From: Gamarada debralockiae
Lineage: Eukaryota > Ascomycota > Leotiomycetes > Helotiales > Hyphodiscaceae
Direction: 5' to 3'
Length of the DNA stretch: 64,000 nucleotides
NCBI GenBank assembly: GCA_002803225.1
Contig: NXFV01000640.1
Coordinates: forward strand, 62,001 to 126,000
Made by a program: the position numbers and the translations under genes. Under the pieces are notes generated by a model. That model did no database searches. It was not told the origin of the DNA and was given only the letters and a program-made list of their open reading frames with translations. This document shows, one piece after another, positions 1 to 10,112 of this stretch; position 1 is the stretch's first letter, and each line of letters starts with the position of its first letter.

Positions 1-54
1 ATATACACCCTCCCTCACCCCCAAAAAGAAACTACCTCCGACTCCCTCCGACTT

Positions 55-926
55 CTATCTATAAGTCTCCCCATCATGATGCTCGACATAAACCTGCGGA
101 ATCTCACTCCCACCCAACCCTCTACTCTCAAATGTCTCCATCGCAAGCTGTTGTGGCGAGAAGCTAGATTTCCTATACGTATCGTACCGTGTATCTCTTT
201 CGTGGTTGAAGCTCAGGCCTCTCGCCCTTCCTCCCATGTTTGTGGTCATGTTCGATTCGAGATCTTTGGCGAATTGCGATTCGTAGGATGTGTCGAGAGA
301 AATGGAGTAGGGGTGGTCGACTGGTTTGTAGGATTTCTTTTCGCGGCGGAAATGGTGGTAGATTATGGAGCCGTAGATGAGGGGAATCCAGAAACTTAGA
401 CTGTGGAAACGGATTAGTGGGCGGTATGGAAGAGAGGGGAAAGGGAGACGCACAATAAGATCGAATCGATGATGATCCCAAGAACTGATGTTGTTCGTCC
501 TCCGGCAGTAACTGCGGAAATGATATCGAGAACGAAGAGCGCTGTCCAGATCGCAGACTTGATGATGTTCATAATTAAGAAAGCCAGCGGTCTCAACTTA
601 TGTCTTGCCAACAGAATGATTTCGGTGATAGTGATGACAAGGCAGATAACACAGAGTGTTATCCATACTGGGACGACAACATCTTTGGCTACGTGAACGG
701 CTTGTTCTGAATCGTTGACGTTATCGAACAGTGTATTGTCCCAATCCTCGCCATTGATATTATCGTTTGTGACCAGAACACCGAGTGCAAGTCCCAGGAG
801 CGCGATGAAGACGAGCATAAAGAAGATCTGGATGCACCAGAAAGGGATCAACATGGATTTGCGCCATGGCGAGTGCTTGTGATTATTGGCCATTGTATCG
901 TTATTGTAACTCGTAGTCCTCAACAA
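55..926 (-). CDS. four-TM MARVEL-like membrane protein (2 exons)
   Basis: Exons 454..926 and 401-excluded 55..400 join across a 53-nt intron (401..453; donor GTGCGT, branch CTAAT, acceptor CACAG), giving 272 aa. The join restores the fourth membrane helix, which neither open frame completes alone. The protein has four hydrophobic segments: one near the N-terminus after a short basic stretch, two central, and the fourth ending in YGSIIYHHFRREKK. The cytoplasmic tail is about 100 aa, polar and tyrosine-rich. This layout (short N-terminus, four helices, acidic loop after helix 1, tail) resembles fungal MARVEL-domain proteins, which sit in plasma or vesicle membranes; the function is not known. 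The second in-frame ATG at 891..893 (MANNHKHS) is an equally good start and would give 261 aa. The family assignment rests on topology more than on motif. Confidence 0.72.
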
Positions 927-2139
927 TGCTGTGCAAGAAAACTAGAAATTCGTAACAAGAGAGGTCTTTCAGCTCAAGTATATATCCAGGCTTTCTTTTT
1001 TCATGACGACCGCCATTGCCTGATGATCTCAGAAGCGCAGCCAACGCTACCACAGCCGTGCCAGCGGAGAGTCATTTCGCCTTTGTTTCGGTGCTCAGCC
1101 ATGTTAGAGCCTCGTCTCAATCAGGTTACTCTCTGCGCTTGTCAATCACCACTGGACTGGTTCGGTCAAGCTTGACGTGGAACGCTTCGCTTGACATTCA
1201 ACACAGCCCTGTCACCTCCACGCGAATGTGCTTAAATTAGGTTATTTTTCGATAGCTTGGCACACCATTATTTTGCGGTTTGACGTAGGGCTGAAAGACA
1301 GGGTAAGCATTGGCGGGAACAAACGAGAAATGGGGGGTTGGTGGGAATGTATCAATAATTTTTGGGGATCGAGCGAGGCAGATTTGGTGCGTAGAGAGAC
1401 ACACGTGCCTCCGCCTCATCCCCAATTTCTGCACCTTATTTCCCGATTCGCGATGGTGAGATCTTTGGAAGGCATTCTTTGGGTCTGGGCCAACATTTCT
1501 GGGGAGGCTTTACTCGATTAGGCCATGGCTTCACGGTCGGTGTGGTGTCGAAATTTCAAGATTCCGCGGGGCTGGTTGCCGATGGAAATCCACGAACCTT
1601 GCCGAGTGTTCTCCTCAATGATTTCCCGAAAGGGGTAATGTTGACATGGGATTCTGAAAGAGCTGAAGATTTGTGGGCAAGGGCTTGAGATTCGAAGATT
1701 AATTTGAAAGTATTCGAAGTTGTTGGTTCATTTGAAAATGATTTTCTCATACTGGAGCTGAGAGATTCTTCTTCATCGTATTCAAAATTGACTTCCTTTT
1801 TCCAACTTCGCCCTCTTTCGTCTCCAGTCAACCAGCTCACTTCCTCTGTAGCGCCGGCGGCTTGAAAATCGAACCATTTTTCAAAACGACCAAGAACACC
1901 AAATCTCAACGTGCTCGCGACTTTATATTAAATTCAATTTTTATCAGAACATGCTCCTTTAAGTTTATATAAATTAAAGAAGAAAATGCATCTTTGGTGC
2001 AAATTGGAATCAATTGAATTGATTTTGCAATTATAGAAGAATTATTCTTGTGACCTATAAATCTCGAATTTTTCGCTTATTTGAAAATGGTCCGATTTTC
2101 AAGCCGCCGGCCTTCGTGACCTCAATAGAAACCGCAATC
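927..2139. other. intergenic, no convincing gene
   Basis: No recognisable gene. A minus-strand open frame at 1556..1909 (117 codons, acidic and serine-rich) matches no family I know and has no intron signals that extend it. Around 1915..2050 the DNA becomes very AT-rich and contains a palindrome, AATCAATTGAATTGATT, as often seen at the edge of decayed transposons in fungi. Confidence 0.5.
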
Positions 2140-2468
2140 GAATGTGCCTTCAAAGCAAACCCCATCCCGACTGCCAATCCATCGCAACAATCTTCAACAC
2201 AACCTACGCCACACTCCGCACAATCAATAGCGCGTCGAACTCAAACTCACAACCCGGAACAGACCCACGAAAACCCAAAGTGCGTCCCCTCGTCGCGACC
2301 TAGAATCATCGAAGCTGCTCGGGCTTTACTCGAATGAAGACCTGGATTGGATCAATATGCGATCTCGGATTATTTGAGCGAGGAATTTGGGGTTACGTTG
2401 AAGCAGTCCTCTATCTCGAGGATGTTGGAGATACATAATATTCCGCATAAGAAGACAAATAAGATGTA
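2140..2468 (+). pseudogene. relic of a transposase N-terminal helix-turn-helix
   Basis: One plus frame reads RIIEAARALLE, a TGA stop, then RPGLDQYAISDYLSEEFG, VTLKQSSISRMLEIHN and IPHKKTNK before a TAA. This is the pattern of the N-terminal HTH pair of fungal Tc1/mariner-type (IS630 superfamily) transposases: a helix ending in a dipeptide, a loop, and a recognition helix with SSISR. The catalytic DDE part is absent. The frame upstream (from about 2140) is proline- and glutamine-rich and may be linker or noise. The in-frame stop and missing core make it a fragment. Its 3' end runs directly into DUF3435 relic sequence, so two element types are juxtaposed. Confidence 0.5.
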
Positions 2469-2559
2469 AGGAAAGATGAGGAATTTTGCCGAGTGCTGTT
2501 TGGGAACAGGAAACGGCAGAGAGGGGGCCGAAGGACATTTTCCAGCAGAGTTCGAATTA

Positions 2560-3289
2560 TCAGAGCCCTTATGCCAATCCTGCGATATCGTCGACCACTA
2601 TTCAATCTTCGAGATCTACTAAAGGAGGCGAAGGAGTACTAGGATCTCGGCCGGCAACTGACCAGTGCGAGAAAAAGCTTTAAGGATGAGATCACTTGGG
2701 AATTCAGAAGAGACCACATCTTCCGCTTTCATAATAAGCTGATAAAAAGACAACTAGACAAGACTATTGTAGCTGACGTGTATGTGAAGCCGGTTGTTTA
2801 ACATTAGCTCAAAGAACAGACCTGCTTGCAGCGAATCTTTTGGACTTCTCTATAGACCTAAGTATAAAGGACATTATCAGCTGTAAGATCCGTGCTATTA
2901 ACCTCGTAGTTGCGCTTGCTTTGAGGCAGGAGACTTAAAAGCCACCGTCCTCTAGCCTACAAAGCTCCTGTAAAAGAAGGTCTATGTCCTAAATCTCTCC
3001 TCACGCCTGCCGAATTTCCGCTTGTTTGATACAAAACTCAGTGTATAATCTGTATTAGCAACGAACTGTACTTGTATAAGGAGCGTATTCGCTCCTTTGG
3101 TCGCGTCTCTTACATAATAGACCATGTGGAAAACGTTCACTTGAAACATCGGCCTGCAAATGAGAGGGTCAGCTGTGACCATTCTGTCTGCAAGTCTAAG
3201 GGCCTGGTTCTTAACGACGTCAACAATTTCAAGAATCACGTCGCGACAGTCCACGGTATCACGCTTCGGGAGCCAAGGTATGTGGGCTA
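2560..3289 (+). pseudogene. degenerate DUF3435 gene (tyrosine-recombinase-like mobile element protein)
   Basis: Pieces in different plus frames read in the expected order. First comes a segment containing RQLTSARKSFKDEITWEF and RFHNKLIKRQLDKTIVAD (about 2640..2800). Then comes a zinc-finger-like C-terminal block at 3072..3289: SFGRVSYIIDHVENVH, CDHSVCKSKG and FKNHVATVHGITLREPR. This combination is characteristic of fungal DUF3435 proteins, relatives of the tyrosine recombinases that mobilise large fungal elements. Stops and frame changes separate the blocks, so the gene is dead. The cysteine/histidine finger positions are still readable. Family recognition is from memory of the pattern; a profile search would settle it. 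Confidence 0.6.
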
Positions 3290-3768
3290 AGGAAGCTTTT
3301 TGTTTCTAGGATTTCATGCAATGTAAGCTACTGGGATATGAGGTCCGGAAAGGCCTGTGGACCTGTATGTACATAATACAGATAGGATATCTAGACGATT
3401 TGAGAAGATTGCAGAAGTTATGGGGGTTAAGTAGGCAACTACCATGGGCCACTTGGTGAGCATTGGTACAGACCCTGATGCGTGGGAAGATAGTATAGAG
3501 GATTAGAAGAATCTGATGAAAGATATTCAAACATGTGTGACTTTATTCCTGGTCTGGAACCACTTAATTTCGCAACGAAGTTAGATTCTCGTTCTTGGAA
3601 GATCTCTTCCTGAGTTTCTCAGTGGTCGGAGCTGGCTGCGGCGGCTGGGAGAGATGGCCAATCACATACCCAGTCTTCAGCCGTCATCACGGGATAAATT
3701 CTTGCCGACTGGCAGAGACAACGACAAGAACAATTTTTCAGGAAGGCCAACCACAAGTCCTACAGAGA
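3290..3768. other. intergenic, upstream of the HET gene
   Basis: No gene seen. Short frames here (for example 3595..3840, plus) are 5' flank of the HET gene; the one at 3595 overlaps that gene's first exon in the same frame by chance. Confidence 0.5.
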
Positions 3769-5531
3769 ATGTGGTTGCTGAATACCGTAAGTAGTTTTCT
3801 CAAAGCACTCCTGAGATTCTGGCCGGTATCAGGAGTTTAACTCCAGTCTGGGCTAGGGTTACGTTGGCACCCGTACACCCACTTGTGTTTAAGCTTTCAT
3901 CTGGTTTTGGGCAATTGTTGACGCTTGCAATTTCACAGTCCACTTTGCGTCTCGAGGGCTTCCTGGACGACTCCACAAGGCCATATTATGTCATTCTTTC
4001 ACATACATGGGGTCCTGAGGAGGTGTCATTCCAGGAGATCCAAGGCAGTCATGATCTCATCAGAGAATGTAAAGCGGGATATAGGAAAATTCAAAAATGC
4101 TGCGATCGAGCCGCCGCCGACGGATTTGAATACGCCTGGATCGATACTTGCTGCATTGATAAGACAAATAGTGCGGAGCTATCTGAGGCAATCAATTCCA
4201 TGTTCAGATGGTATCGCGAAGCTGTCGAGTGCTATGCGTACCTGGAGGATATTCATTGGAAGACGGCGGTCTTCACTCATTCCCTCAAATCTACAGTCCT
4301 CGGGAGTCGGTGGTTCACCAGAGGCTGGACACTCCAAGAACTCCTTGCCCCAGCTACAGTGCTCTTTTTCGACCAAAACTGGGCTGAGATAGGGACAAAA
4401 GCGTCTTTGAGCAGGAAAATTGCATATATTACCGGCATCCCTTCTTCTGTCCTTCTATTAGATAAGGGGATCGAATCATTCAGTGTAGCCCAAAGAATGT
4501 CATGGGCGTCGAAACGACAAACGACAAGAATCGAAGATCTGGCATATTGTCTCTTCGGAATATTCGACGTTTCGATGCCGCTGGTTTATGGCGAAGGTGT
4601 GAAGGCATTCACTCGGCTTCAGCTTGAAATCCTGAGGACATCAGATGACCAGTCACTTTTCTCATGGACGTCAAATGTTCTTGAGGAAGGAAAGGAGTCG
4701 CAGCCGACAGGACCCTTTGCAAGGTCTCCCGCTGATTTTACCACCTGCGGTGAGATAGTGACTATTCCAAAGGACCCCTCTACCTTAGAAAAGGCCAGAC
4801 CGTTCGAAATGACAAATAAAGGATTGCGTATCGAATTACGAGTTGCACATACCGAAGACATCCAAACCCAGTTTGCTCTCTTGAACTGTGGATATCAAAA
4901 TGACTTGCCGCACCCAGTGGGTATCTACCTAAAGAAAATTAGGGAGGATACATTCATTCGAGCAGCTCCGGAAACATTGTTTGAAAACAAACATCTGAAT
5001 GAGCAGCTGATCCGATACACGGCGCTGTACATCACAGAACCTCCGGCGCTCTCCCAATCGCATCAATTAGGATACACAGAAACCGCTATTTTTAAAATCG
5101 GAGACAGCGAAGAGAATTTCAGTCTGATAGAGATAGCTTCTTCCAGTGTGGGGTGTTACCTCCTGGGAGATGATCCAGTGAGATTCAGAATATCAGACGG
5201 TGCTGGAGCAGGAGGCTTTTTGTTCAAAATTCACACCACTAATAGAAGGTTCGCTATACTGCTGGGCCTTCTTAAGGGAAGGCTGTGGTCGTGGATCATA
5301 CCGAACTTTGGGTCTGACTTGAAGCTGAAAAGTGCATTGGACTTAATTTATCCAAGGGAGGTGCTTCGTAGGCGTGAAGATGGTACACCTTATGACAGGG
5401 TTGTCCGATCACTTCCTGGAGTTCAGCTCGGCGACGTGAGGCTTGCGATAAGGAAAGTCATCTTCAGGTCGGAAAAGGTTTATAATGTCGATATTGACAT
5501 AACGCCATTGTCGAATGGAGCAGTAACATGA
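3769..5531 (+). CDS. HET-domain protein (heterokaryon incompatibility family), 2 exons
   Basis: Exon 1 is only 18 nt (3769..3786) and codes MWLLNT. A 152-nt intron follows (3787..3938; donor GTAAGT, acceptor TTTCACAG). Exon 2 (3939..5531) continues STLRLEGF. The start MWLLNTSTLRLEGF matches the usual HET opening (M-R-L-L-N-x-x-T-L). The alternative unspliced start at 3864 gives an atypical N-terminus, so I reject it. The protein is 536 aa. HET motifs are intact: YVILSHTWG, then AWIDTCCIDK, then RGWTLQELLAP, then the downstream block SMPLVYGEG that normally closes the domain. The C-terminal half is unassigned. HET proteins trigger cell death on non-self recognition after hyphal fusion; the partner here is unknown. 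A hairpin repeat begins 4 nt after the stop codon. Confidence 0.88.
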
Positions 5532-5534
5532 CCG

Positions 5535-5673
5535 GTGTGGCACGAACAACTCAACATAATCAATTATAATCTGATTTGATTTGAGTTAATTTGATTTTAA
5601 TTTAAGTTTATATTTACTTGATTTGATTTGAGTAAGAGTCAATAATCTAACCAAATCAAATCAAATGCCACAC
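5535..5673. repeat. 139-bp AT-rich hairpin-type repeat, MITE-like
   Basis: The 8-bp termini GTGTGGCA (5535..5542) and TGCCACAC (5666..5673) are perfect inverted copies. Inside, the motif TGATTTGATTTGAGT occurs twice in direct orientation, and its complement AAATCAAATCAAA sits next to the right end. The block starts 4 nt after the HET stop codon, so it would lie in that gene's 3' UTR. Origin unproven. Confidence 0.5.
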
Positions 5674-5804
5674 TAAATATAGCAGTAAATAGCATATATT
5701 CAAATATATCGAGATAACTCAAGAGCGTAGAAGTAGGAGAGAAAAGGAGAATATATCGTCCTAACAGAGTAGCCTAATCTAGGCAACACAACAACCAATA
5801 GAAC

Positions 5805-5888
5805 TCATATGACACACACAGGCGCACATGATACATAGAGTCATATGACACACACAGGCGCACATGATACGTAGAGTCATACGACACA
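5805..5888. repeat. 36-bp tandem repeat, 2.3 copies
   Basis: Copies at 5805..5840 and 5841..5876 differ at one position (CATAGAG versus CGTAGAG). A partial, diverged third copy follows. The unit contains TCATATGACACACACAGG. The sequence just upstream (5700..5800, with GGAGAATATATCGTCCTAAC) resembles retrotransposon LTR flank, but no LTR pair was found in the window. Confidence 0.7.
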
Positions 5889-8579
5889 GAGTATAATTCA
5901 GAATCATATCAATATAATGTACAGTAGTCCATACTCATGAGATAAGGGGTGGAGCGGAAGAATTAAATGCCGTCCGAAGTCTGGGCATCATGGAAGAAGG
6001 ACTAAAGCGAAATTCGGGCTGGCCGGGGAGCTCTTGAGGGTCATATGCTATCCACAAGAGAGAGAAGTGCATCGAGCTGTGAAGAGGTCGTGTACCTTAC
6101 TTATGTATACCCTAGATTGACTTATGATACCCAAGACCTTTCAACCGGGATCTCACATTTTGTTCTTTCCACTCCTCTGTATTGTTTCCCGTTTCTCAAG
6201 TTATGTCTCTGCACCTAAGCAGATGCATGCATTTTCACCTGAGCTTGGGCAGCACCCAACTTATAAGCTGTCTTCCTCACAACTGCTGCTATTTCCTAGC
6301 CAACTACAATCTCAGTATCTCAAGAACAAGTCCCCAGCGGTTACCTTCACTGAAGACGCAGAGACTCGAGAGCCATATACGCTCCCAGTATTCATCCAGA
6401 GCATAGCCGATATGGATTCTACCGTGCTGGAAACATATGTTATAAACGAAGATGAATCGGCTCTGTCATCGCGGGAGGAGAGGAATATGCGATGCTATGA
6501 AGTTGAATTGAAGGACCTCATCGTGAAGTCAGTGCTCGGTTTTACTAGGCCGCCATCACCTCGGGTGAGCTTGAGGCGAGGCTGGAGCAGAAGGACTTTT
6601 TGTCGTGGAACGGATTATCGCAGTCGAGCACGTTATTGTTGCGAGCCTTTGCCTTGCTGGCTACCCGCCAAACAATTTTCTCGGAAGTTTTCCCAACGTC
6701 TTCTTCCCATCCAGCTCAGTAACAGAGATGCCGATGGCCTTGAAGAAACAGTCGCAGCATCCTCTCCTGCTGTACCCTTTCCACAAGCAACCATGTACTT
6801 CAAATCATCGCCACGGACTCGATTGGGGCCAAATGATGTAGCTCTTGAATGCCTTTATAGTAGGCGTAATTTTGAATCTTTGCGTGATGATTTCAAGTGT
6901 CCCAAGCCATTTACTACCTCAGGTAGCTTCTGGCTTATTACTTTCTCGAATTTACCCCCATCCTTGACAAGCTATTGAGAAATGGAACAGATGGCAATTC
7001 ACAACCAAAAGGTCGTATCTCTGAAATTCCTTTGAGATTTGTTGATATGCAAGAGCTTGCTTTTGCTAATGATCGAGTTCAGAGAAAGGACTTGGAATTA
7101 TCCTAGCAGTGTCTGGATACTTTCATCTGTTGAAAAGAGGGAAAGAATGCAATGCGCTCGGTTGCTGACCAAATGTACTTAGCCAGAAAGGAGGAGATGC
7201 TGACTCAAAGTGACGCAGCTCTGATTCAGGCAAAGTGAGTTGCACTTGAAGAACATTCGAAACTCTGATAACGTCTTCCAGCACAGCGGCAGGGTTTACT
7301 AGCGGTCACTTGGGCCACCAGCAGGTCAGCGGTCAATTTTTGTTCAACGTCCCAGGTGCTGTCGCTCTCAGTGCCTGCTTTGCAGCCACCAGTTGCTCTG
7401 TGATACTTGAGCTGGGTAATCTGTAACAAACTACTATAAAAAGAGACGACGAAGAGGATATCGACGACTAGATTGTAGACAACAAAACGACCACTGGAGG
7501 ACTATTGCTGACTAGCTCAGCTTGTAATGAAGTTGAAATCTGACGAAGACGTAAGTTAAGCCTTTGTGTTTGTGGGTCACAGACTGTGGCACAGGGACAG
7601 ATAACGGATGGGTCCTAGTCCAAGAAGTTGTATTGGAAATGCTGCCGAGTTGCTAAGACGTTCTGCGGAGTTCTTATAAGGCCGTGAGCAATAATCTTCC
7701 TCTTAGGGTTTTCTTGGGAGTGAATCTTTGAGTTTAGATGGTTGTCAGGCGATATCTAGGAGTGGCTTAATTTTTCATTTGTTGAAATAGCAAGGATTTG
7801 ATGACTACATGTTATAATACAGGATTTTCGAACGATTCGTTCTTTGCAAATTTGATCTTTCATGCTGAGTAAGAACTATGCAAAGCTGCTTGAACTCTAT
7901 GTCTTGGCTGAGGATGGCTCGTATTTCCTCTTCTTATAAAGCCGGTATCCTACATAGTCCGTTTGCTCCAAGTTTGCTCACATGACATGTAATTTGTAGT
8001 ACTAGAGCAAAGTCTAAACTCTTCACATTTTCACCTCGAAGTCTGTTATCTCACAAATCTGGTTATCTTTCACCGCTTTCACTTTGTACTATCACCATAC
8101 TACTTCTCTTCTCACACATAATCCTTCCGAGTTGAAATTACGGATTCACGATAATATTCATAGAAATAGACTGCTGCAGAAAAGGATTCAGAATGTCGTT
8201 GCCGAATGTGCTGTTATTGGCGAAAGATTTATCGTTGTCAAGATATAGAGTGCCTATCAATGAATTGATTTTGATTCTGTCATTCGTCTTCTGTGATTGG
8301 GAACATTTAGTCTTCTATATGTAGTTTGATAGGTACATGGACAGTTCAGCGTCGTACAGGAGGTGCTCCAACGAGCCGGAGAACAAGCATCAACAGAGCT
8401 AATGTGCCGAGAAAGAATGTCTGTCCTGTGAAAGCCCCCCTCGCGTGTCTCTATTAAATAAGTTTCAATTCCCACTACTGTCACAGCAAGGATCTTTCGC
8501 AAGATATCAAGGGAGCAAACCAGGCCCGATTGCGACGGCTGGTGCCAGACCCAATATATGTCTAAAACTTCACCCTGAC
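5889..8579. other. about 2.7 kb without a convincing gene
   Basis: The longest frame is plus 6124..6978 (284 codons). It has no recognisable domain, and coding-looking stretches appear in other frames too (for example around 6560..6720), so a decayed gene is more likely than an intact one. Around 7140..7230 a short plus segment, SVADQMYLARKEEMLTQ, looks coding but stops quickly. Nothing else was recognised. Confidence 0.4.
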
Positions 8580-9398
8580 TCATTCTGGAATAATCTGCTC
8601 TAAGAACACACACATATCCCTGAACTCCTCTCCATTGGTAACCTGTCCTAAACCCTCATACTCATGACTTTCCACCACTTCCTTCCCAACTGTACTTTCA
8701 ATCCTCGCCTTCGCATCCCGGAATACTCTCATGGGAACAAGCATATCCTTGATGCCATGAGCCAAAAACACTTGCATTCCCTTCCCACCTTCACTCTTCA
8801 CATACTTTGTCCTAGCTTCCCGAATCTTCTTCCCTCTTGGCAGATACCCACTTAACCCCACCATTCCGCCTAACTTCCCCTGATACCGACTCGCCAACGC
8901 GGTAACTAAAGAAATAGCACATCCTTGGGAAAACCCACCGATCACAATCCTTTCTAACTTTACTCCCCTCTCCACCTCTTCATCAATGAGTTTACAAAGG
9001 TGCTCGACACTATGGAGAATTTCATCTTGGCCTTCATCATCAAAACCCTCATCTTCGGTCTCCTCTTTCGCAGCATCATTACTGCTTCTTCCCACAGGAA
9101 TGGGACTGAAGGAAGTAGGCGTATACCATGCGTTGGCGATAGCATCATGGTTACGTGGCGCATTGGGGAAGATCCATGATAAGTATAGCAGTTTGGAGGC
9201 GGAGTGGAATTGTTGTGCAATATCTGGATTGTGTTAGCGACTTGGGTTGCTGGTGAAAGGTAGCCTGACATTTAAATTGAGGGAAGTCTTACTCGTCCAA
9301 CCATCAGCGTCGTCGCCGAATCCGTGGAGGAAAATGAATGTCGCTGGGTTGGAACTTTGGGTGGAGGTTTCGATTCGTTGGGGTGGTTTTTGAGCCAT
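8580..9398 (-). CDS. acyl-protein thioesterase / carboxylesterase-like protein lacking the catalytic His (2 exons)
   Basis: Exon 1 is 9293..9398. A 69-nt intron (9224..9292; donor GTAAGA, branch GCTAACA, acceptor CCAG) leads to exon 2 (8580..9223), giving 249 aa. The fold is the alpha/beta-hydrolase of phospholipase/carboxylesterase type: oxyanion-side HGFGDDADGW near residue 30, nucleophile motif GGFSQG, and the acid in HGIKDMLVP. In this family the catalytic His follows a Y-x-G-x-G-H motif near the C-terminus; here the readable sequence is YEGLGQVTNGEEF, so a CAG glutamine codon stands at that place. An acidic low-complexity insert (EETEDEGFDDEGQDE) sits before the lid region. Family members remove acyl groups from lysophospholipids or palmitoylated proteins in the cytosol. 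This copy may be inactive or altered. Confidence 0.82.
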
Positions 9399-10025
9399 GA
9401 TGATGTGAATGTAGCTTGAAGAATAGAAAAGTGTCGTCTGGAAAGCGATATTGGGGATGATATTGTTGTGGAGTCCATCAATATCATGAATCTTGATGTG
9501 GGGTGTTCAATCCCGCATTTTAGGGGGAGCTAAACTGGGCAAAAAGGAGCTTATCCGAGCATGAGGACTAACAGTGACCCGAAACAAATTGTAATATGGT
9601 ATCTATGGCTTCTATCTATCAACGAGTAAATTATGAAGAGCCCTTTTCGAAAAATTTCTCAAGATCCTAATGGTTAGTTGGAGGTTGTTGTAAGGTTTCG
9701 GAAGGTCACGTGTAGGAAGTAGATGCGTTTCAGCCTTGCGATTGAGGCATGCATCACCACCCTCTCAAACCTCGAACCTCGAGATTTCGGAGCTTTTACA
9801 ACATTGAGTGAAACGTCGCACGGTCCCAATTGAAGATCACCCAAATGGCTGGATTAATCCTTGGATTTGACCTCTCGTCACACCAACTTTGAAGGATCTC
9901 GTGTGTGATGTTGACCAAATTTTCCGTATTGCAGGGGTAAAAAATGCGGCTGGGGAGCTATTCCCAACCTCTCTACAGACTCGTCTCCACACACACCAGC
10001 CTTCTCACAACACCACAGCCATTCA
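9399..10025. other. intergenic region between divergent genes
   Basis: This is the shared upstream region of the minus-strand thioesterase-like gene and the plus-strand DUF3433 gene. The frame at 9878..10144 (minus) is a shadow of leader sequence and shows no domain. Confidence 0.5.
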
Positions 10026-10112
10026 ATGGGCTTTATGAACTCTCCTACCGAAGCCGACGATGCATTCCTTAGCATACTGCAAGTGCATTGGGTGGAGCTG
10101 CATACAGAATGA
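10026..10112 (+). promoter_or_regulatory. candidate upstream ORF overlapping the DUF3433 start codon
   Basis: A 28-codon frame starts at the ATG at 10026 (MGFMNSPTEADDAF...) and ends at the TGA at 10110..10112. Its stop overlaps the proposed main start at 10109 as ATGA, the arrangement seen in termination-reinitiation. Whether the mRNA begins upstream of 10026 cannot be seen. Confidence 0.3.

Noticed and set aside
3864..3938. Unspliced HET start (MAPVHPLVFK...)
   Set aside because: The residues do not fit the HET N-terminus, and a splice from 3786 to 3939 gives the canonical start.
5700..5800. Solo LTR upstream of the 36-bp tandem repeats
   Set aside because: The text resembles LTR flank but I found no TG...CA ends, target duplication or second copy in the window.
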